A DNA stretch of 64,000 nt, from assembly GCF_000710035.2 (NCBI RefSeq), contig NZ_JMJJ01000004.1, positions 558,001-622,000 on the forward strand, read 5' to 3'. The DNA comes from Pantoea ananatis LMG 2665 (GTDB lineage Bacteria; Pseudomonadota; Gammaproteobacteria; Enterobacterales; Enterobacteriaceae). Within the stretch, counting starts at the first letter, position 1. Every line of letters starts with the position of its first letter. This document shows positions 49,682 through 58,752 of the stretch, in pieces. The position numbers and the translations under genes were made by a program. A model generated the notes under the pieces. The model saw only the letters and a list, made by a program, of their open reading frames with translations. It was not told the DNA's origin and did no database searches.

Positions 49682-50377
49682 ATGCGCACGCTTGTCCTGC
49701 TTATTATCATGACCGGACTGGGGTGGATGAGTTTGCCCTGGCTGAAACAGCACTTACCCCCGCAGTTTAATCCGTTCACGCCTCTGTCGGTGACCGATCC
49801 GCCAGGCTGGATGACGCGGCTGAAAATCAAGCGTCTGCAAAATGATCCTGCCGCCTGTCTTGACGTCATGCGTCGGGCAGAGCAGGCGGGACGGGTGAGT
49901 TTCAGCCAGCAACCAGCCATCGCCGGCCAGTGTCCGCTAGCTCAGCCGCTGAGAGTGCAAAAAATGGGCGCAGTATCACTCAGCAGCAGCTTTCTGGCCA
50001 GCTGTCCCATGGCCGTTGCGGCCACCCTGTATGTGGTTCACAGCAGTCAGCAGATTCTTCAGCAGTCGGGCACCCGGCTGGTGGGCATTGAGCATGTTGG
50101 CAGTTATGCCTGTCGTAATATCTATCACCGAACTCAGGGGCGACTAAGCGAACATGCCACTGCTGACGCCTGGGATATAACGGCCTATCGTCTGGCCAAT
50201 GGTCAGCGGCTGGTGGTCAGTCAACACTGGCAGCAACCTGAAGAGAAAGCGCTATTACTTCACGGATTGTGGCGAACAGGTTGTCACTTTTTTGGTAATG
50301 CGCTTGGGCCGGATTATAATACTGCGCATGCAACACATTTTCATTTTGGCATGCGTGGGGCAGGTTATTGCAGATAG
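49682..50377 (+). CDS. Extensin-like C-terminal domain protein
   Basis: 231 residues. An N-terminal hydrophobic signal/anchor (MRTLVLLIIMTGLGWMSLPW) precedes a domain of the extensin-like family (PF06904), related in fold to M15-type peptidoglycan peptidases. Candidate metal ligands appear as SEHATADAWDI and HFHF near the end, with paired cysteines (CP..C...C). It probably acts at the cell wall or envelope. An ATG 25 codons upstream is less likely. No partner genes are apparent; it faces the AT-rich gap before sdiA. Confidence 0.8.
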   Translation: MRTLVLLIIMTGLGWMSLPWLKQHLPPQFNPFTPLSVTDPPGWMTRLKIKRLQNDPAACLDVMRRAEQAGRVSFSQQPAIAGQCPLAQPLRVQKMGAVSLSSSFLASCPMAVAATLYVVHSSQQILQQSGTRLVGIEHVGSYACRNIYHRTQGRLSEHATADAWDITAYRLANGQRLVVSQHWQQPEEKALLLHGLWRTGCHFFGNALGPDYNTAHATHFHFGMRGAGYCR

Positions 50378-51299
50378 TAACAGGACAGCGCTGAGGGTAA
50401 TTACGGGGTTTTTATTTCTTATTATCCAGCATAAAAAATATGCGACTATTTCGGTTTTTCAGGCTTCGATTTTTTTATTAACATTATATCCGGGTATGCA
50501 ACCTTTTTTATGTGTGGCGTTGTGCCTTGCAGCGAATAGACGTTATTTAATGCATGTGGGATAATGAATTCTGAGGTCGTTGCCGTGTTTTAATTTTATT
50601 AACATTCCGATATTTTATTGTGATATTTTTTTCTTATTAAATACGTTATTGATTGTTTTTTACAGGCTGTATTTTACCCCCGCTCAGACAATATGTTAAG
50701 TTAATTCATGTCTGATATTTTATCCTGGGGCAACAATATGAACAGCTTCTTTCTTATCAGGGAAAAGACATTCTCTTTGCGTCACGCGTTTCACTTAAGG
50801 TCGTGCATCACGCTTGAGCAGAGCCAAAAGGGTAGGGCGCCAGGCGCGGTAAGGGACGCGTTTTCGGCAGAGATCATGTTACCCGGAGGTTTGAATAACG
50901 CCACATTTGATGTCAGCGATACTGCAGCATGTTCTTTTTTAGGCTTTGCCTTGAACGTTTAATCAGCAATGATGATGCATAAAAGGTGTACATTGACCCG
51001 TTGCGGGTATCAAATGGGTCATCCAGGAAAATAATAAGTTGCGGACCGCAACTTCTTTAGTATTATTTTTCAATGCTGGCTGCGTTTAAAGATTGAAAAA
51101 ATATAAGAAAAATCCTATTATTCTGCCCATCACGCGTTGCCTGAATTGCCAGCAGCATTCTTTTATCCCTGGTTTTGGCATTTTGCCCGTAACGGGTCCT
51201 GAAAACCAAATGAAAATAAAGCTTTTTTTGATGTGCTGACACAGGGTAAATTCATTTCTGATGCAAAGATATCAAGCACGTAGTGGAAGTTGAGGCAAT
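50378..51299. other. AT-rich 920-base gap upstream of sdiA
   Basis: No gene could be supported. An 84-codon plus-strand frame (50708-50962) lacks a ribosome-binding site and recognisable features. The region is markedly A+T-rich compared with neighbours. A palindrome at 51036-51054 sits in it. The sdiA promoter must lie in its right part. Confidence 0.6.
51028..51069 (+). promoter_or_regulatory. Nested palindrome / stem-loop upstream of sdiA
   Basis: AAGTTGCGGACCGCAACTT is a perfect 9+1+9 palindrome (51036-51054). The flanks AAAATAATA (51028-51036) and TATTATTTT (51061-51069) are also complementary. On the plus strand a T-rich tail follows, so it could be a terminator, a small-RNA 3' end or an operator. 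It does not fit the CT-N12-AG lux-box pattern. Confidence 0.55.
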
Positions 51300-52022
51300 A
51301 TGACAAGTGAAGATTATTTTTCCTGGCGGACTGAGACTGAAAATCATTTTCAGGCACTGGCGACGACCCAACAATTAAAGGGGCTCCTGCAGGATTATAT
51401 CCAGTCACTGGGTTTCGATTATTTCGCTTTTTTTATCCAGCACCGCGTTCCTTTTACCCGACCACGTGTTTATTTACATGACACTTATCCTAAATTATGG
51501 ATTAAACGTTATAAAGAGCAGAATTATTATGCGATCGATCCCGTGTTGCAGCTTTGCCTGCGCTCAGGAAAAGGGGTTGAGTGGACGCCTGAGCTGTTTA
51601 GCTCGGCAAAAGAAATGTGGCAGGATGCGTGTAATTTTGGGCTCCTGAGCGGATTTTCGTGTTCTGCAATGGCATCAAATCGCGCCGTTGGTATATTATC
51701 TATAGGATCAAAGCGTCCCTTTATTACTGGCAGCCGGCGAGTTGAGCTCGAGGTAAAGCTGCATTTTTTGGCTGAGCAAAGCCTGTCCTTACTCGAACGC
51801 CTGAATGATGAAGCACTGATGGTCCAGGGAAATGATTTTAGTCAGCGTGAGCTCGAAATTTTGAGATGGACTGCTGAAGGCAAAACGTCACAAGAAATTT
51901 CACTTATTTTGTCGATTTCTGAGCACACCGTAAATTTTTACCAAAAAAATATGAAAAAACGTTTTAATGTTTCTAATAAAACTCAAATTGCATGCTACGC
52001 CGCAGCAATTGGACTGATTTAA
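51300..52022 (+). CDS. sdiA: LuxR-type quorum-sensing regulator SdiA
   Basis: Acyl-homoserine-lactone-responsive transcription factor. It has 240 residues, equal to E. coli SdiA. The N-terminal autoinducer domain has FTRPRVYLHDTYPKLWIKRY and YYAIDPVLQLC (conserved Tyr, Trp and Asp of the ligand pocket). The C-terminal GerE helix-turn-helix is FSQRELEILRWTAEGKTSQE and ISEHTVNFYQKNMKKRFNV. GAGG precedes the ATG at good spacing. It occupies the E. coli sdiA site next to yecF-uvrY, but here a synthase gene follows it in the same direction. Confidence 0.95.
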   Translation: MTSEDYFSWRTETENHFQALATTQQLKGLLQDYIQSLGFDYFAFFIQHRVPFTRPRVYLHDTYPKLWIKRYKEQNYYAIDPVLQLCLRSGKGVEWTPELFSSAKEMWQDACNFGLLSGFSCSAMASNRAVGILSIGSKRPFITGSRRVELEVKLHFLAEQSLSLLERLNDEALMVQGNDFSQRELEILRWTAEGKTSQEISLILSISEHTVNFYQKNMKKRFNVSNKTQIACYAAAIGLI

Positions 52023-52144
52023 ATGAAAAGCAACTGCCAACTTTAGTAGTTCCCTCGTTGAGGTCACTTGTCTACCCTGCGCTAGTGCGCTCCTGGGCAG
52101 GCGCAAAGAAATCATTGCAAACATGGGGATGTCAGAGGCGCATG

Positions 52145-52756
52145 ATGAAAATAGTTCAAACGCAGTTAAAGGATATGCCATCTTCCTTGCTTGCCGAGCT
52201 TGGCAGTTACCGTTATAGCGTGTTTGCACGGGGTGAAGGTTGGTCGATTCCGCCGCGTCTGAGCACGCCTGGGCAAGAGTACGATCGTTTTGATCGCTCT
52301 GATGTAACCTGGTTGATCGCATGGAGTGTACGCAATGGTATCAGTGGCTGTGCGCGATTAATGCCCTGGACTGAACCCGAGCAAACGGAAGGTATCGTTT
52401 TACCGTTCAACCACGAAAAAGTCTGGGAAATGTCGCGTTTCTCAGCGCGGCTGGAGGTCGATGCTGAGTTGCCACTTACGATTCTCTGGCATGCTGTTCA
52501 ACTGGCCGAAATTAGCGGTATTGAATTTATTATCAGCTCGGCCACGCCGATGCTGGAAAAGATGTTCGAGCAGCATCAGGTCGTTTATCAGCCCTTAACG
52601 CCCGGACTGATTCAGTCGGAAGATAACCTGTTTGCCATCCGTATTCCCGTCAGCCAGCCAGCACTGGCAGAAAAATACCGTGGTGCACGTCGCTTCAGCC
52701 CGGAGGAGGTTCTGCCTTCATTGGGCGTCTCGGTTAACTGGCACCCGCACGGTTGA
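52145..52756 (+). CDS. LuxI-type acyl-homoserine-lactone synthase paired with SdiA
   Basis: Probable signal synthase using SAM and acyl-ACP; 203 residues. All eight hallmark residues of LuxI proteins can be placed: Arg and Phe in YRYSVF, Trp in EGW, two Asp in EYDRFD, Arg in GCARLM, and Glu plus Arg in WEMSRF. It starts 122 bases after sdiA on the same strand; the second of two adjacent ATGs has AGAGG six bases ahead. Relatives next to sdiA in Erwinia and Pantoea are called phzI or expI, as I recall. The open frame extends further upstream into sdiA, without homology. Confidence 0.88.
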   Translation: MKIVQTQLKDMPSSLLAELGSYRYSVFARGEGWSIPPRLSTPGQEYDRFDRSDVTWLIAWSVRNGISGCARLMPWTEPEQTEGIVLPFNHEKVWEMSRFSARLEVDAELPLTILWHAVQLAEISGIEFIISSATPMLEKMFEQHQVVYQPLTPGLIQSEDNLFAIRIPVSQPALAEKYRGARRFSPEEVLPSLGVSVNWHPHG

Positions 52757-52760
52757 GTTT

Positions 52761-52782
52761 ATGCCCCCGGTGACGGGGGCAT
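52761..52782. terminator. Hairpin between luxI homologue and yecF
   Basis: Perfect 9-bp stem ATGCCCCCG / CGGGGGCAT with a GTGA tetraloop, in the 33-base gap between convergent genes. T-run is weak. Confidence 0.65.
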
Positions 52783-52789
52783 CTTAGCG

Positions 52790-53014
52790 TTACTGACGAT
52801 AAGCCGCTTTGATTTGCTTGATCGTGTTGCTGAACACTTCCGCCTGCGGCATGTCGCCCAGGGTTTTGACGTAGCGTTCCATGTTAATGATCACTTTGCC
52901 CGCATCGGCCTGGCCCATTCCTTTCAGAATCAGTGTGATCATCATCTTCAGGCAAGCCACTTCATCAGATAATTTTTGCGTTTCCTGCGAGGTCGCGAAA
53001 TCTTCATCGCTCAT
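52790..53014 (-). CDS. yecF: DUF2594 protein YecF
   Basis: Helical 74-residue protein of unknown function, same length as E. coli YecF. MSDEDFATSQETQKLSDEVA, CLKMMITLILKGMGQADAGK and the conserved end IKQIKAAYRQ are aligned with it. Located between sdiA and uvrY as in E. coli. Confidence 0.94.
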   Translation of the reverse strand: MSDEDFATSQETQKLSDEVACLKMMITLILKGMGQADAGKVIINMERYVKTLGDMPQAEVFSNTIKQIKAAYRQ

Positions 53015-53442
53015 GAATTTCTCCTTGGTGGTTAACGTCGTCTCTTATTCGGTACGCACAGCAATCCGAGAGTATACCACAGGGGATTACGCTTGCTGAG
53101 TGCATCACGACAGCAGGCGTTCCCGCCTGACTTTGTTCAGTTAAATTTATTAATCACGTGCAGGAATGGTCAGGTCAAAAAAACAGACAGCAATGTCAGG
53201 AAGATGATTAATTGAGACGTTATGTTTTTTTTAACTTCATGAAAAGACTATTTTTTTAAAAATCCCATTGCAGTAGCTGTTTTTTGGGATGGGCTTTCCA
53301 ATAACCCAGGATTTGCATTGATATAAATCATTGAAAGCTCTCCTTCCACGACTTTGTATATGTGCTTTTAATGCAAAAACGGGTATGATTGCCGCTTGCA
53401 ATCGTTAAATGCTACCTCTTATTAGCTGCGGAGTGCTTCGCG
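53015..53442. promoter_or_regulatory. yecF-uvrY divergent intergenic region
   Basis: About 430 bases holding the yecF and uvrY promoters. A CAGGCG-TTCC-CGCCTG hairpin lies near 53113-53128. No gene and no named operator were recognised. Confidence 0.45.
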
Positions 53443-54102
53443 TTGATCACTGTCCTTCTTGTCGATGACCATGAACTGGTACGTGCCGGTATCCGCCGTA
53501 TTCTCGAAGATATTAAAGGTCTGGTGATCGCTGGCGAAGCCTGTTGTGGTGAAGATGCCGTTAAGTGGTGCCGTGCTAATCAGGTTGATGTCATTTTAAT
53601 GGATATGAACATGCCGGGCATCGGCGGGCTGGAGGCGACGCGAAAAATCGTGCGCTACAACCCTGATATCAAAATCATCATGCTGACTATCCATACTGAA
53701 AACCCCCTGCCGGCAAAAGTCATGCAGGCTTGTGCCGCAGGTTATCTCAGTAAGGGCGCAGCGCCACAGGAAGTGGTAAACGCGATTCGCTCGGTCAACG
53801 CCGGGCAGCGCTACATTGCATCGGACATCGCTCAACAAATGGCGCTTAGCCAGATTGAGCCACAAAAAGCCGAATCTCCCTTCAGCTGTTTGTCGGAAAG
53901 GGAATTGCAGATTATGCTGATGATCACCAAGGGGCAAAAGGTGACGGAAATTTCCGAGCAGCTTAATCTCAGTCCTAAAACCGTTAACAGCTACCGTTAC
54001 CGGATGTTCAGCAAACTGAATATCAGTGGCGATGTAGAGTTAACGCATCTGGCCATCAGACATGGCCTGTATAATGCGGAGCCGTTAATAAGTAGTGAGT
54101 GA
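53443..54102 (+). CDS. uvrY: Response regulator UvrY (BarA partner)
   Basis: NarL-family response regulator that activates csrB/csrC small RNAs. From a TTG start ([20 protein letters not shown]) it has 219 residues (E. coli 218). Receiver domain: Asp pair in VDDHE, phospho-acceptor Asp in [11 protein letters not shown], Lys in [10 protein letters not shown]. LuxR-type helix-turn-helix: [20 protein letters not shown] then [13 protein letters not shown]. An ATG 18 codons upstream is not conserved; GCGGAG lies 9 bases before TTG. It overlaps uvrC by eight bases. Confidence 0.95.
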   Translation: MITVLLVDDHELVRAGIRRILEDIKGLVIAGEACCGEDAVKWCRANQVDVILMDMNMPGIGGLEATRKIVRYNPDIKIIMLTIHTENPLPAKVMQACAAGYLSKGAAPQEVVNAIRSVNAGQRYIASDIAQQMALSQIEPQKAESPFSCLSERELQIMLMITKGQKVTEISEQLNLSPKTVNSYRYRMFSKLNISGDVELTHLAIRHGLYNAEPLISSE

Positions 54103-55927
54103 CCTCTTTAATCCCAAAATCTTTCTGAGTACGGTCACCAGTGAACCCGGCGTATACCGGATGTATGACGCTTCCGGAACGGTTATCTATGTCGGCAAAG
54201 CCAAAGATCTGAAAAAGCGGCTTACGAGCTATTTTCGTACGAACGTTGGCAGCCGAAAAACCGAAGCGCTGGTGAGTAACATCCATCACATCGATGTCAC
54301 CGTAACCCATACTGAAACCGAAGCGTTGTTGCTTGAGCACAATTACATCAAGCTTTATCAACCGCGCTACAACGTTCTGTTGCGCGACGATAAATCCTAC
54401 CCCTACATTTTTCTCAGCAGCGATGTTCATCCTCGCCTGGCGATGCATCGGGGCGCGAAACACGCGAAAGGCGAATATTTCGGCCCGTTCCCCAATGGCT
54501 ACGCGGTACGAGAAACGCTGGCGCTGCTGCAAAAAGTGTTTCCTATCCGTCAATGCGAGAACAGCGTGTATCGCAACCGTACGCGCCCCTGCCTGCAATA
54601 CCAGATTGGCCGCTGCCTTGGTCCCTGTGTTGCCGGGCTGGTGAGTGAGGAAGAGTACGCACAGCAAACGGATTACGTGCGGCTTTTTCTGGCGGGTAAG
54701 GATGATCAGGTGCTGAATTTACTGGTCCGCCGTATGGAAGATGCAAGCCATGCCCTGCGGTTTGAAGAAGCGGCACGCCTGCGCGACCAGATCCAGGCCG
54801 TCAGGCGCGTCACCGAAAAACAGTTTGTGTCTAATCAGGGCGACGACCTGGATGTGATTGGCGTGGCCTACGATGCCGGTATGGCCTGTTTACACGTGCT
54901 GTTTATTCGTCAGGGTAAAGTGTTGGGAAGCCGAAGCTATTTTCCAAAGGTGCCCGCCGATACCGATCTGGCGGAAGTCGTGCAAACCTTTGTGGGGCAG
55001 TTTTATTTGCAGGGTAGCGAAATGCGGACGCTGCCCGGTGAAATTTTGCTGGATTTCACCTTACCTGAGCGCGAACTGCTGTCTGAGTCGCTGACCGAAT
55101 TAGCCGGGCGTCGGGTGAATATTCAAAGTAAACCTCGTGGTGATCGCGCGCGCTATCTCAAACTGGCACGAACCAATGCCGGTTCGGCATTAAAAACCCG
55201 TCTGTCTCAGCACTCGACCATTCATCAGCGTCTCACTGCGCTAGCCGAGTTTCTGGAGTTGGATAAAATCACCCGGATGGAGTGTTTTGATATCAGCCAT
55301 ACCATGGGAGAGCAGACCATCGCGTCCTGTGTCGTGTTCGATCAAAACGGTCCCCTCCGTGCCGATTATCGCCGCTATAACATTGCCGGCATCACGCCTG
55401 GTGATGATTATGCAGCGATGAATCAGGTGCTGCGTCGCCGTTATGGAAAAGCGATTGAGGAAGAGAAGATCCCCGATGTCATTTTGATCGACGGCGGTAA
55501 AGGCCAACTGGCTCAGGCAAAGCAGGTTTTTGCCGAACTGGACGTGAGCTGGGATAAATCACGTCCCATTTTACTGGGCGTGGCAAAAGGCACCGATCGC
55601 AAAGCCGGTCTTGAAACGCTGTTTTTCGAGGCGGAGGGCGAGGGGATTTCCCTGTCGCCTGATGCACCAGCGCTGCACGTGATTCAGCATATTCGTGATG
55701 ATGCTCACAATCATGCTATTTCAGGGCACCGTAAAAAGCGGGCCAAAGTGAAAAATACCAGTGCTCTGGAAAGCATTGAAGGTGTGGGGCCAAAACGACG
55801 CCAGCAGTTGCTTAAGTACATGGGGGGCCTGCAACCGCTGATGAATGCATCGGTGGAAGAGATCGCGAATGTCCCTGGCATATCCCATGCTTTGGCGGAA
55901 AAAATCTACTACTCGTTGAAACACTAG
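54095..55927 (+). CDS. uvrC: Excinuclease ABC subunit C
   Basis: Makes the dual incisions in nucleotide excision repair with UvrB. It has 610 residues, as in E. coli, from a GTG start that overlaps the uvrY end. N-terminal GIY-YIG nuclease ([20 protein letters not shown]), Cys-rich region [19 protein letters not shown] motif [14 protein letters not shown], RNase H-like endonuclease with [20 protein letters not shown], and a C-terminal (HhH)2 domain at [18 protein letters not shown]. Probably cotranscribed with uvrY and pgsA. Confidence 0.97.
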   Translation: MSDLFNPKIFLSTVTSEPGVYRMYDASGTVIYVGKAKDLKKRLTSYFRTNVGSRKTEALVSNIHHIDVTVTHTETEALLLEHNYIKLYQPRYNVLLRDDKSYPYIFLSSDVHPRLAMHRGAKHAKGEYFGPFPNGYAVRETLALLQKVFPIRQCENSVYRNRTRPCLQYQIGRCLGPCVAGLVSEEEYAQQTDYVRLFLAGKDDQVLNLLVRRMEDASHALRFEEAARLRDQIQAVRRVTEKQFVSNQGDDLDVIGVAYDAGMACLHVLFIRQGKVLGSRSYFPKVPADTDLAEVVQTFVGQFYLQGSEMRTLPGEILLDFTLPERELLSESLTELAGRRVNIQSKPRGDRARYLKLARTNAGSALKTRLSQHSTIHQRLTALAEFLELDKITRMECFDISHTMGEQTIASCVVFDQNGPLRADYRRYNIAGITPGDDYAAMNQVLRRRYGKAIEEEKIPDVILIDGGKGQLAQAKQVFAELDVSWDKSRPILLGVAKGTDRKAGLETLFFEAEGEGISLSPDAPALHVIQHIRDDAHNHAISGHRKKRAKVKNTSALESIEGVGPKRRQQLLKYMGGLQPLMNASVEEIANVPGISHALAEKIYYSLKH

Positions 55928-55995
55928 CATTGAAACAGGGTGGGCAATGTAGGAACATACGTTAAACACCACCCAATCCAGACAGTTACCAGCAT

Positions 55996-56544
55996 ATGCA
56001 ATTTAACATTCCGACCTGTCTTACCCTGTTTCGCGTCGTTCTTATTCCGTTCTTTGTGCTGGCTTTCTATCTGCCGTTCCACTGGGCGCCATTTGTTACC
56101 GCGTTGATCTTTGTTGTGGCAGCCGTGACCGACTGGTTCGACGGCTTTCTGGCGCGTCGCTGGAAGCAGACAACCCGCTTTGGCGCTTTCCTCGATCCAG
56201 TTGCCGATAAAGTCATGGTGGCAATTGCCCTGGTATTGGTTGCAGAGTACTTTCATGCCTGGTGGATCACGCTGCCAGCCGCAACGATGATTGCACGAGA
56301 AATTATTATCTCCGCGCTGCGCGAATGGATGGCTGAAATCGGCAAACGCAGCAGCGTTGCCGTTTCCTGGATTGGTAAGGTAAAAACAACGGCACAGATG
56401 TTCTCACTTTTTGCCTTGTTGTGGCGTCCGGACAGCATGGTTGTCGGTGTGGGTGTCGTTGCGTTATACATTGCGGCAGTGCTGACTTTCTGGTCGATGT
56501 TTCAGTATCTGAGCGCGGCGCGCGGGGATTTGCTCGAACCGTGA
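55996..56544 (+). CDS. pgsA: Phosphatidylglycerophosphate synthase
   Basis: Committed step of acidic phospholipid synthesis: CDP-diacylglycerol plus glycerol-3-phosphate. It has 182 residues, as in E. coli. The CDP-alcohol phosphotransferase motif DG-x2-AR-x8-G-x3-D-x3-D is seen as [20 protein letters not shown] then VADK. Several membrane helices. Essential in most bacteria; 68 bases after uvrC. Confidence 0.97.
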   Translation: MQFNIPTCLTLFRVVLIPFFVLAFYLPFHWAPFVTALIFVVAAVTDWFDGFLARRWKQTTRFGAFLDPVADKVMVAIALVLVAEYFHAWWITLPAATMIAREIIISALREWMAEIGKRSSVAVSWIGKVKTTAQMFSLFALLWRPDSMVVGVGVVALYIAAVLTFWSMFQYLSAARGDLLEP

Positions 56545-56735
56545 TCGATACGATTTAAAAAGCAGCAAACGGACGCATTGTGGGGATAATTTTATTGACT
56601 CATCGCGTCATCTCAGTAGAATGCATCGCATCGAACGGCAGCACAGCTGCAGAAGCTAAGAAAAATCAGTAAGTTCGATGAAGTGCATTAAATATCGAGC
56701 CCTTCAGCAGGCAGTAAACTGAACGGTAAGATGAT

Positions 56736-56811
<76 letters not shown>

Positions 56812-56851
56812 AATTAGCAGGCCAGGATAACCTGGCAGCAGACAAGTTTAA

Positions 56852-56925
56852 GGCGCGTTGGCAGAGTGGCTATGCAGCGGATTGCAAATCCGTGTACCTC
56901 GGTTCGACTCCGGGACGCGCCTCCA
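56852..56925 (+). tRNA. cysT: tRNA-Cys (GCA)
   Basis: 74 bases; acceptor GGCGCGT / ACGCGCC, anticodon loop TTGCAAA (anticodon GCA), T-loop GTTCGACTC, encoded CCA. Confidence 0.97.
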
Positions 56926-56935
56926 GTTATACCTC

Positions 56936-57022
56936 GCCCGGGTGGTGAAATCGGTAGACACAAGGGATTTAAAATCCCTCGATCGCAAGGTCGTGCGGGT
57001 TCAAGTCCCGCCCCGGGCACCA
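56936..57022 (+). tRNA. leuZ: tRNA-Leu (TAA)
   Basis: 87 bases; class II with a long variable arm; acceptor GCCCGGG / CCCGGGC, anticodon TAA within TTTAAAA, T-loop GTTCAAGTC, encoded CCA. The 3' side of this tRNA is a known integration hotspot in enterics; no integrase is seen here. Confidence 0.97.
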
Positions 57023-57065
57023 TATTGAAACATCAATAAAATCAAGTAGTAGCAGTGTCGTTTAA

Positions 57066-57090
57066 GCCGCCTCTTTGGGCGGTTTTTTTG
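57066..57090 (+). terminator. Terminator of the glyW-cysT-leuZ transcript
   Basis: Stem CCGCC / GGCGG around TCTTTG, followed by seven T, 44 bases after leuZ. Confidence 0.88.
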
Positions 57091-57444
57091 TATCTGACAT
57101 TCGGCAGTGGCGATGAAATGGCGATGAATTAGCGATGACATTTTTTGCTGCCACCTTTCATCACGGACCGTCAGCCCATCCTTATCCTCGTACTCTCCTG
57201 CCTTGCATAAACCTGCATTTTGGCATCCCTCAGCTTCAGGCCCGCGTCGAAAACTCAAGGCCAGGTCGTTCACGAACTGAAAAGGAAAACAGATGCGTGC
57301 AGGCTGTAGTCAGCGGCATCAGCGCTAGCGTTTGAGCTTGATGGGCAACAGCCAAAAGAGCAGGGAAGCCTTCAACCGCAGGAATAAAATTAATTGCTCA
57401 TTTTATGTGCTATGCTGAATTTCCGTTTCACAACTTAGGCTCAC
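57091..57444. other. Gap downstream of leuZ
   Basis: No gene was identified. The repeated motif GGCGATGAA (57109-57127) and the leuZ neighbourhood recall old integration sites, but no integrase fragment could be recognised. The region is unlike conserved flanks. Confidence 0.4.
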
Positions 57445-57651
57445 ATGGACGACGATGATGAACGGCCCTATATTATCTTTACCGCAATCGGTAAAGCCGT
57501 GCTGGAACTGCTTGATGTAAAAGAAGGTTTTTTTGATTTAGAGCTTGCTGAAATACTTGAAGACTGGATGAAAGAGGAGACGAATCCACTTCAGGCGGAG
57601 GTTTACAGAATGGCGGCGGAGTTTGTCAGGGCAGGGAAGGCAGTAAATTAA
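57445..57651 (+). CDS. Small acidic hypothetical protein
   Basis: 68 residues, strongly acidic at its start (MDDDDERPYIIF), followed by a probable helix AVLELLDVKEGFFDLELAEI and LEDWMKEETNP. Not recognised. It has a modest TAGG-type ribosome-binding site and lies alone between leuZ and the YrhK-like gene. Confidence is limited to its being a plausible expressed small protein. Confidence 0.5.
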   Translation: MDDDDERPYIIFTAIGKAVLELLDVKEGFFDLELAEILEDWMKEETNPLQAEVYRMAAEFVRAGKAVN

Positions 57652-57802
57652 AAAGGCCTGCGTTACACAGGCAGAAACTGTTACAAGGGAAAATCCAGCA
57701 GTCAATTTTGACTGACTGTGGAAGCATACAGTGATCGTGCTTTTTAGATACAACTGAATGAGATTTGATCGATAAAAGGCACGATATGCCTGTGTCAGAT
57801 AG

Positions 57803-57826
57803 AAAAAAGCCCACTCGGATGTGGGC
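57803..57826 (-). terminator. Minus-strand terminator with no annotated gene in front
   Basis: On the minus strand GCCCAC-ATCCGA-GTGGGC followed by TTTTTT. It terminates a minus-strand transcript coming from about 57830-58390, where only short frames are present. Confidence 0.75.
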
Positions 57827-57949
57827 ATAGCGAACAGGGCTATAAAGATAAGGTACTATCGATTACATTTTGATTATCGGCCGTAAAGAAGAAACCTTCA
57901 GGCATGAGTAAGAATAAAACCAGGTCGACGAGATTATTTTATAAAATAT

Positions 57950-58147
57950 TTATATTTCAACCATTTGCTCTCTAAGTTGCGCGCTTTGCAGAGCCTGTTT
58001 CTGATAGTGATTTCGCCCGTCCTCTTCATCCATCGGTGTGCCCAAAATCTCTCTTCCGAATGCGTATCCCTGCCATGCCTTCACGGCCTCTTGCGCCGTG
58101 AAATACAAAAGTGTTTCAACAGATGCCTTTACAGCGCAAGCATGAAT
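57950..58147 (-). pseudogene. Possible small gene or remnant, unrecognised
   Basis: A minus-strand frame of 65 codons with protein-like composition ends at 57950. From an internal TTG (58108) it would give 52 residues with YFTAQEAVKAWQGYAFGREI, LGTPMDEEDGRNHYQKQALQ and SAQLREQMVEI. No ATG start with a ribosome-binding site exists, and stops lie just upstream, so it looks like the 3' end of a decayed gene. A second 21-codon frame (57840-57905) follows, then the terminator at 57803. I do not recognise the family. Confidence 0.3.
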
Positions 58148-58390
58148 TTACGCGCTTCGCTAAAACAACGAGCTAAGCTTCGAATCTTGTTTTTAACATT
58201 AAACCAGAGTGTTGCCAGCGATCCGTTAAGTGGCGTTGGCGCGCGTCTTTCGAAATGAAAACAGCCGACTGTTCGCTCTGGCACAGGATGCTTTCCTGTC
58301 ATCGCGATCTTAAATCAACAAAGGCGTACTTATCCCATTCAGTGCACTAACCTTGTCAATACATACCGACCAAACTGACAAGGACAAGCC

Positions 58391-58660
58391 GTGCCCGGAC
58401 ATCAAGCAGAAATCGATTTCGGTTCAGACCACATCATCATAGCGCGCCGCTACCGGGCCCTTGGGGCACTGAACGATCTCTTTATCGCGATATGGTTTTT
58501 GACAGGAAGCGTTCTTTTTTTCTTTGATTCGCTAATGACTGGCGGTACCTGGTTATTTGTGGTCGGCAGCCTTCAACTTCTGTTACGCCCGGCGATAACC
58601 CTGGCAGAGCTTATTCATGTCAAACGTGTTTATCGCTCTCGCCCTGCCACTTCGCGGTGA
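58391..58660 (+). CDS. YrhK-domain membrane protein
   Basis: 89 residues from a GTG start with AAGGAC ahead. It shows RRYRALGALNDLFIAIWFLT and LFVVGSLQLLLRPAITLAEL, two hydrophobic segments typical of the YrhK family (PF14145). Function unknown; probably inner membrane. Stands alone between the cryptic minus-strand region and the proline-rich lipoprotein. Confidence 0.75.
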   Translation: MPGHQAEIDFGSDHIIIARRYRALGALNDLFIAIWFLTGSVLFFFDSLMTGGTWLFVVGSLQLLLRPAITLAELIHVKRVYRSRPATSR

Positions 58661-58752
58661 CAGCCTGAGACAGGTGGTTCAGATGAGTCAGCCCGGCCGC
58701 TATTCTGCGGCCCGGCTGTAAGGCGGTCAGACTTAACATCGCTGCTAAAACG

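Noticed and set aside
50708..50962. An 84-codon plus-strand frame in the AT-rich gap.
   Set aside because: No Shine-Dalgarno sequence, no motif or domain, and composition not typical of the neighbouring genes.
52050..52130. CCTG / CAGG dyad between sdiA and the synthase gene considered as a lux box.
   Set aside because: The spacing between halves (18 bases) does not fit known lux boxes, and the GCGCTAGTGCGC core does not match the consensus.
57001..57273. A 90-codon minus-strand frame next to leuZ, considered as an integrase remnant.
   Set aside because: It reads through the tRNA and terminator; no tyrosine-recombinase motif (R-H-R-Y) could be found.
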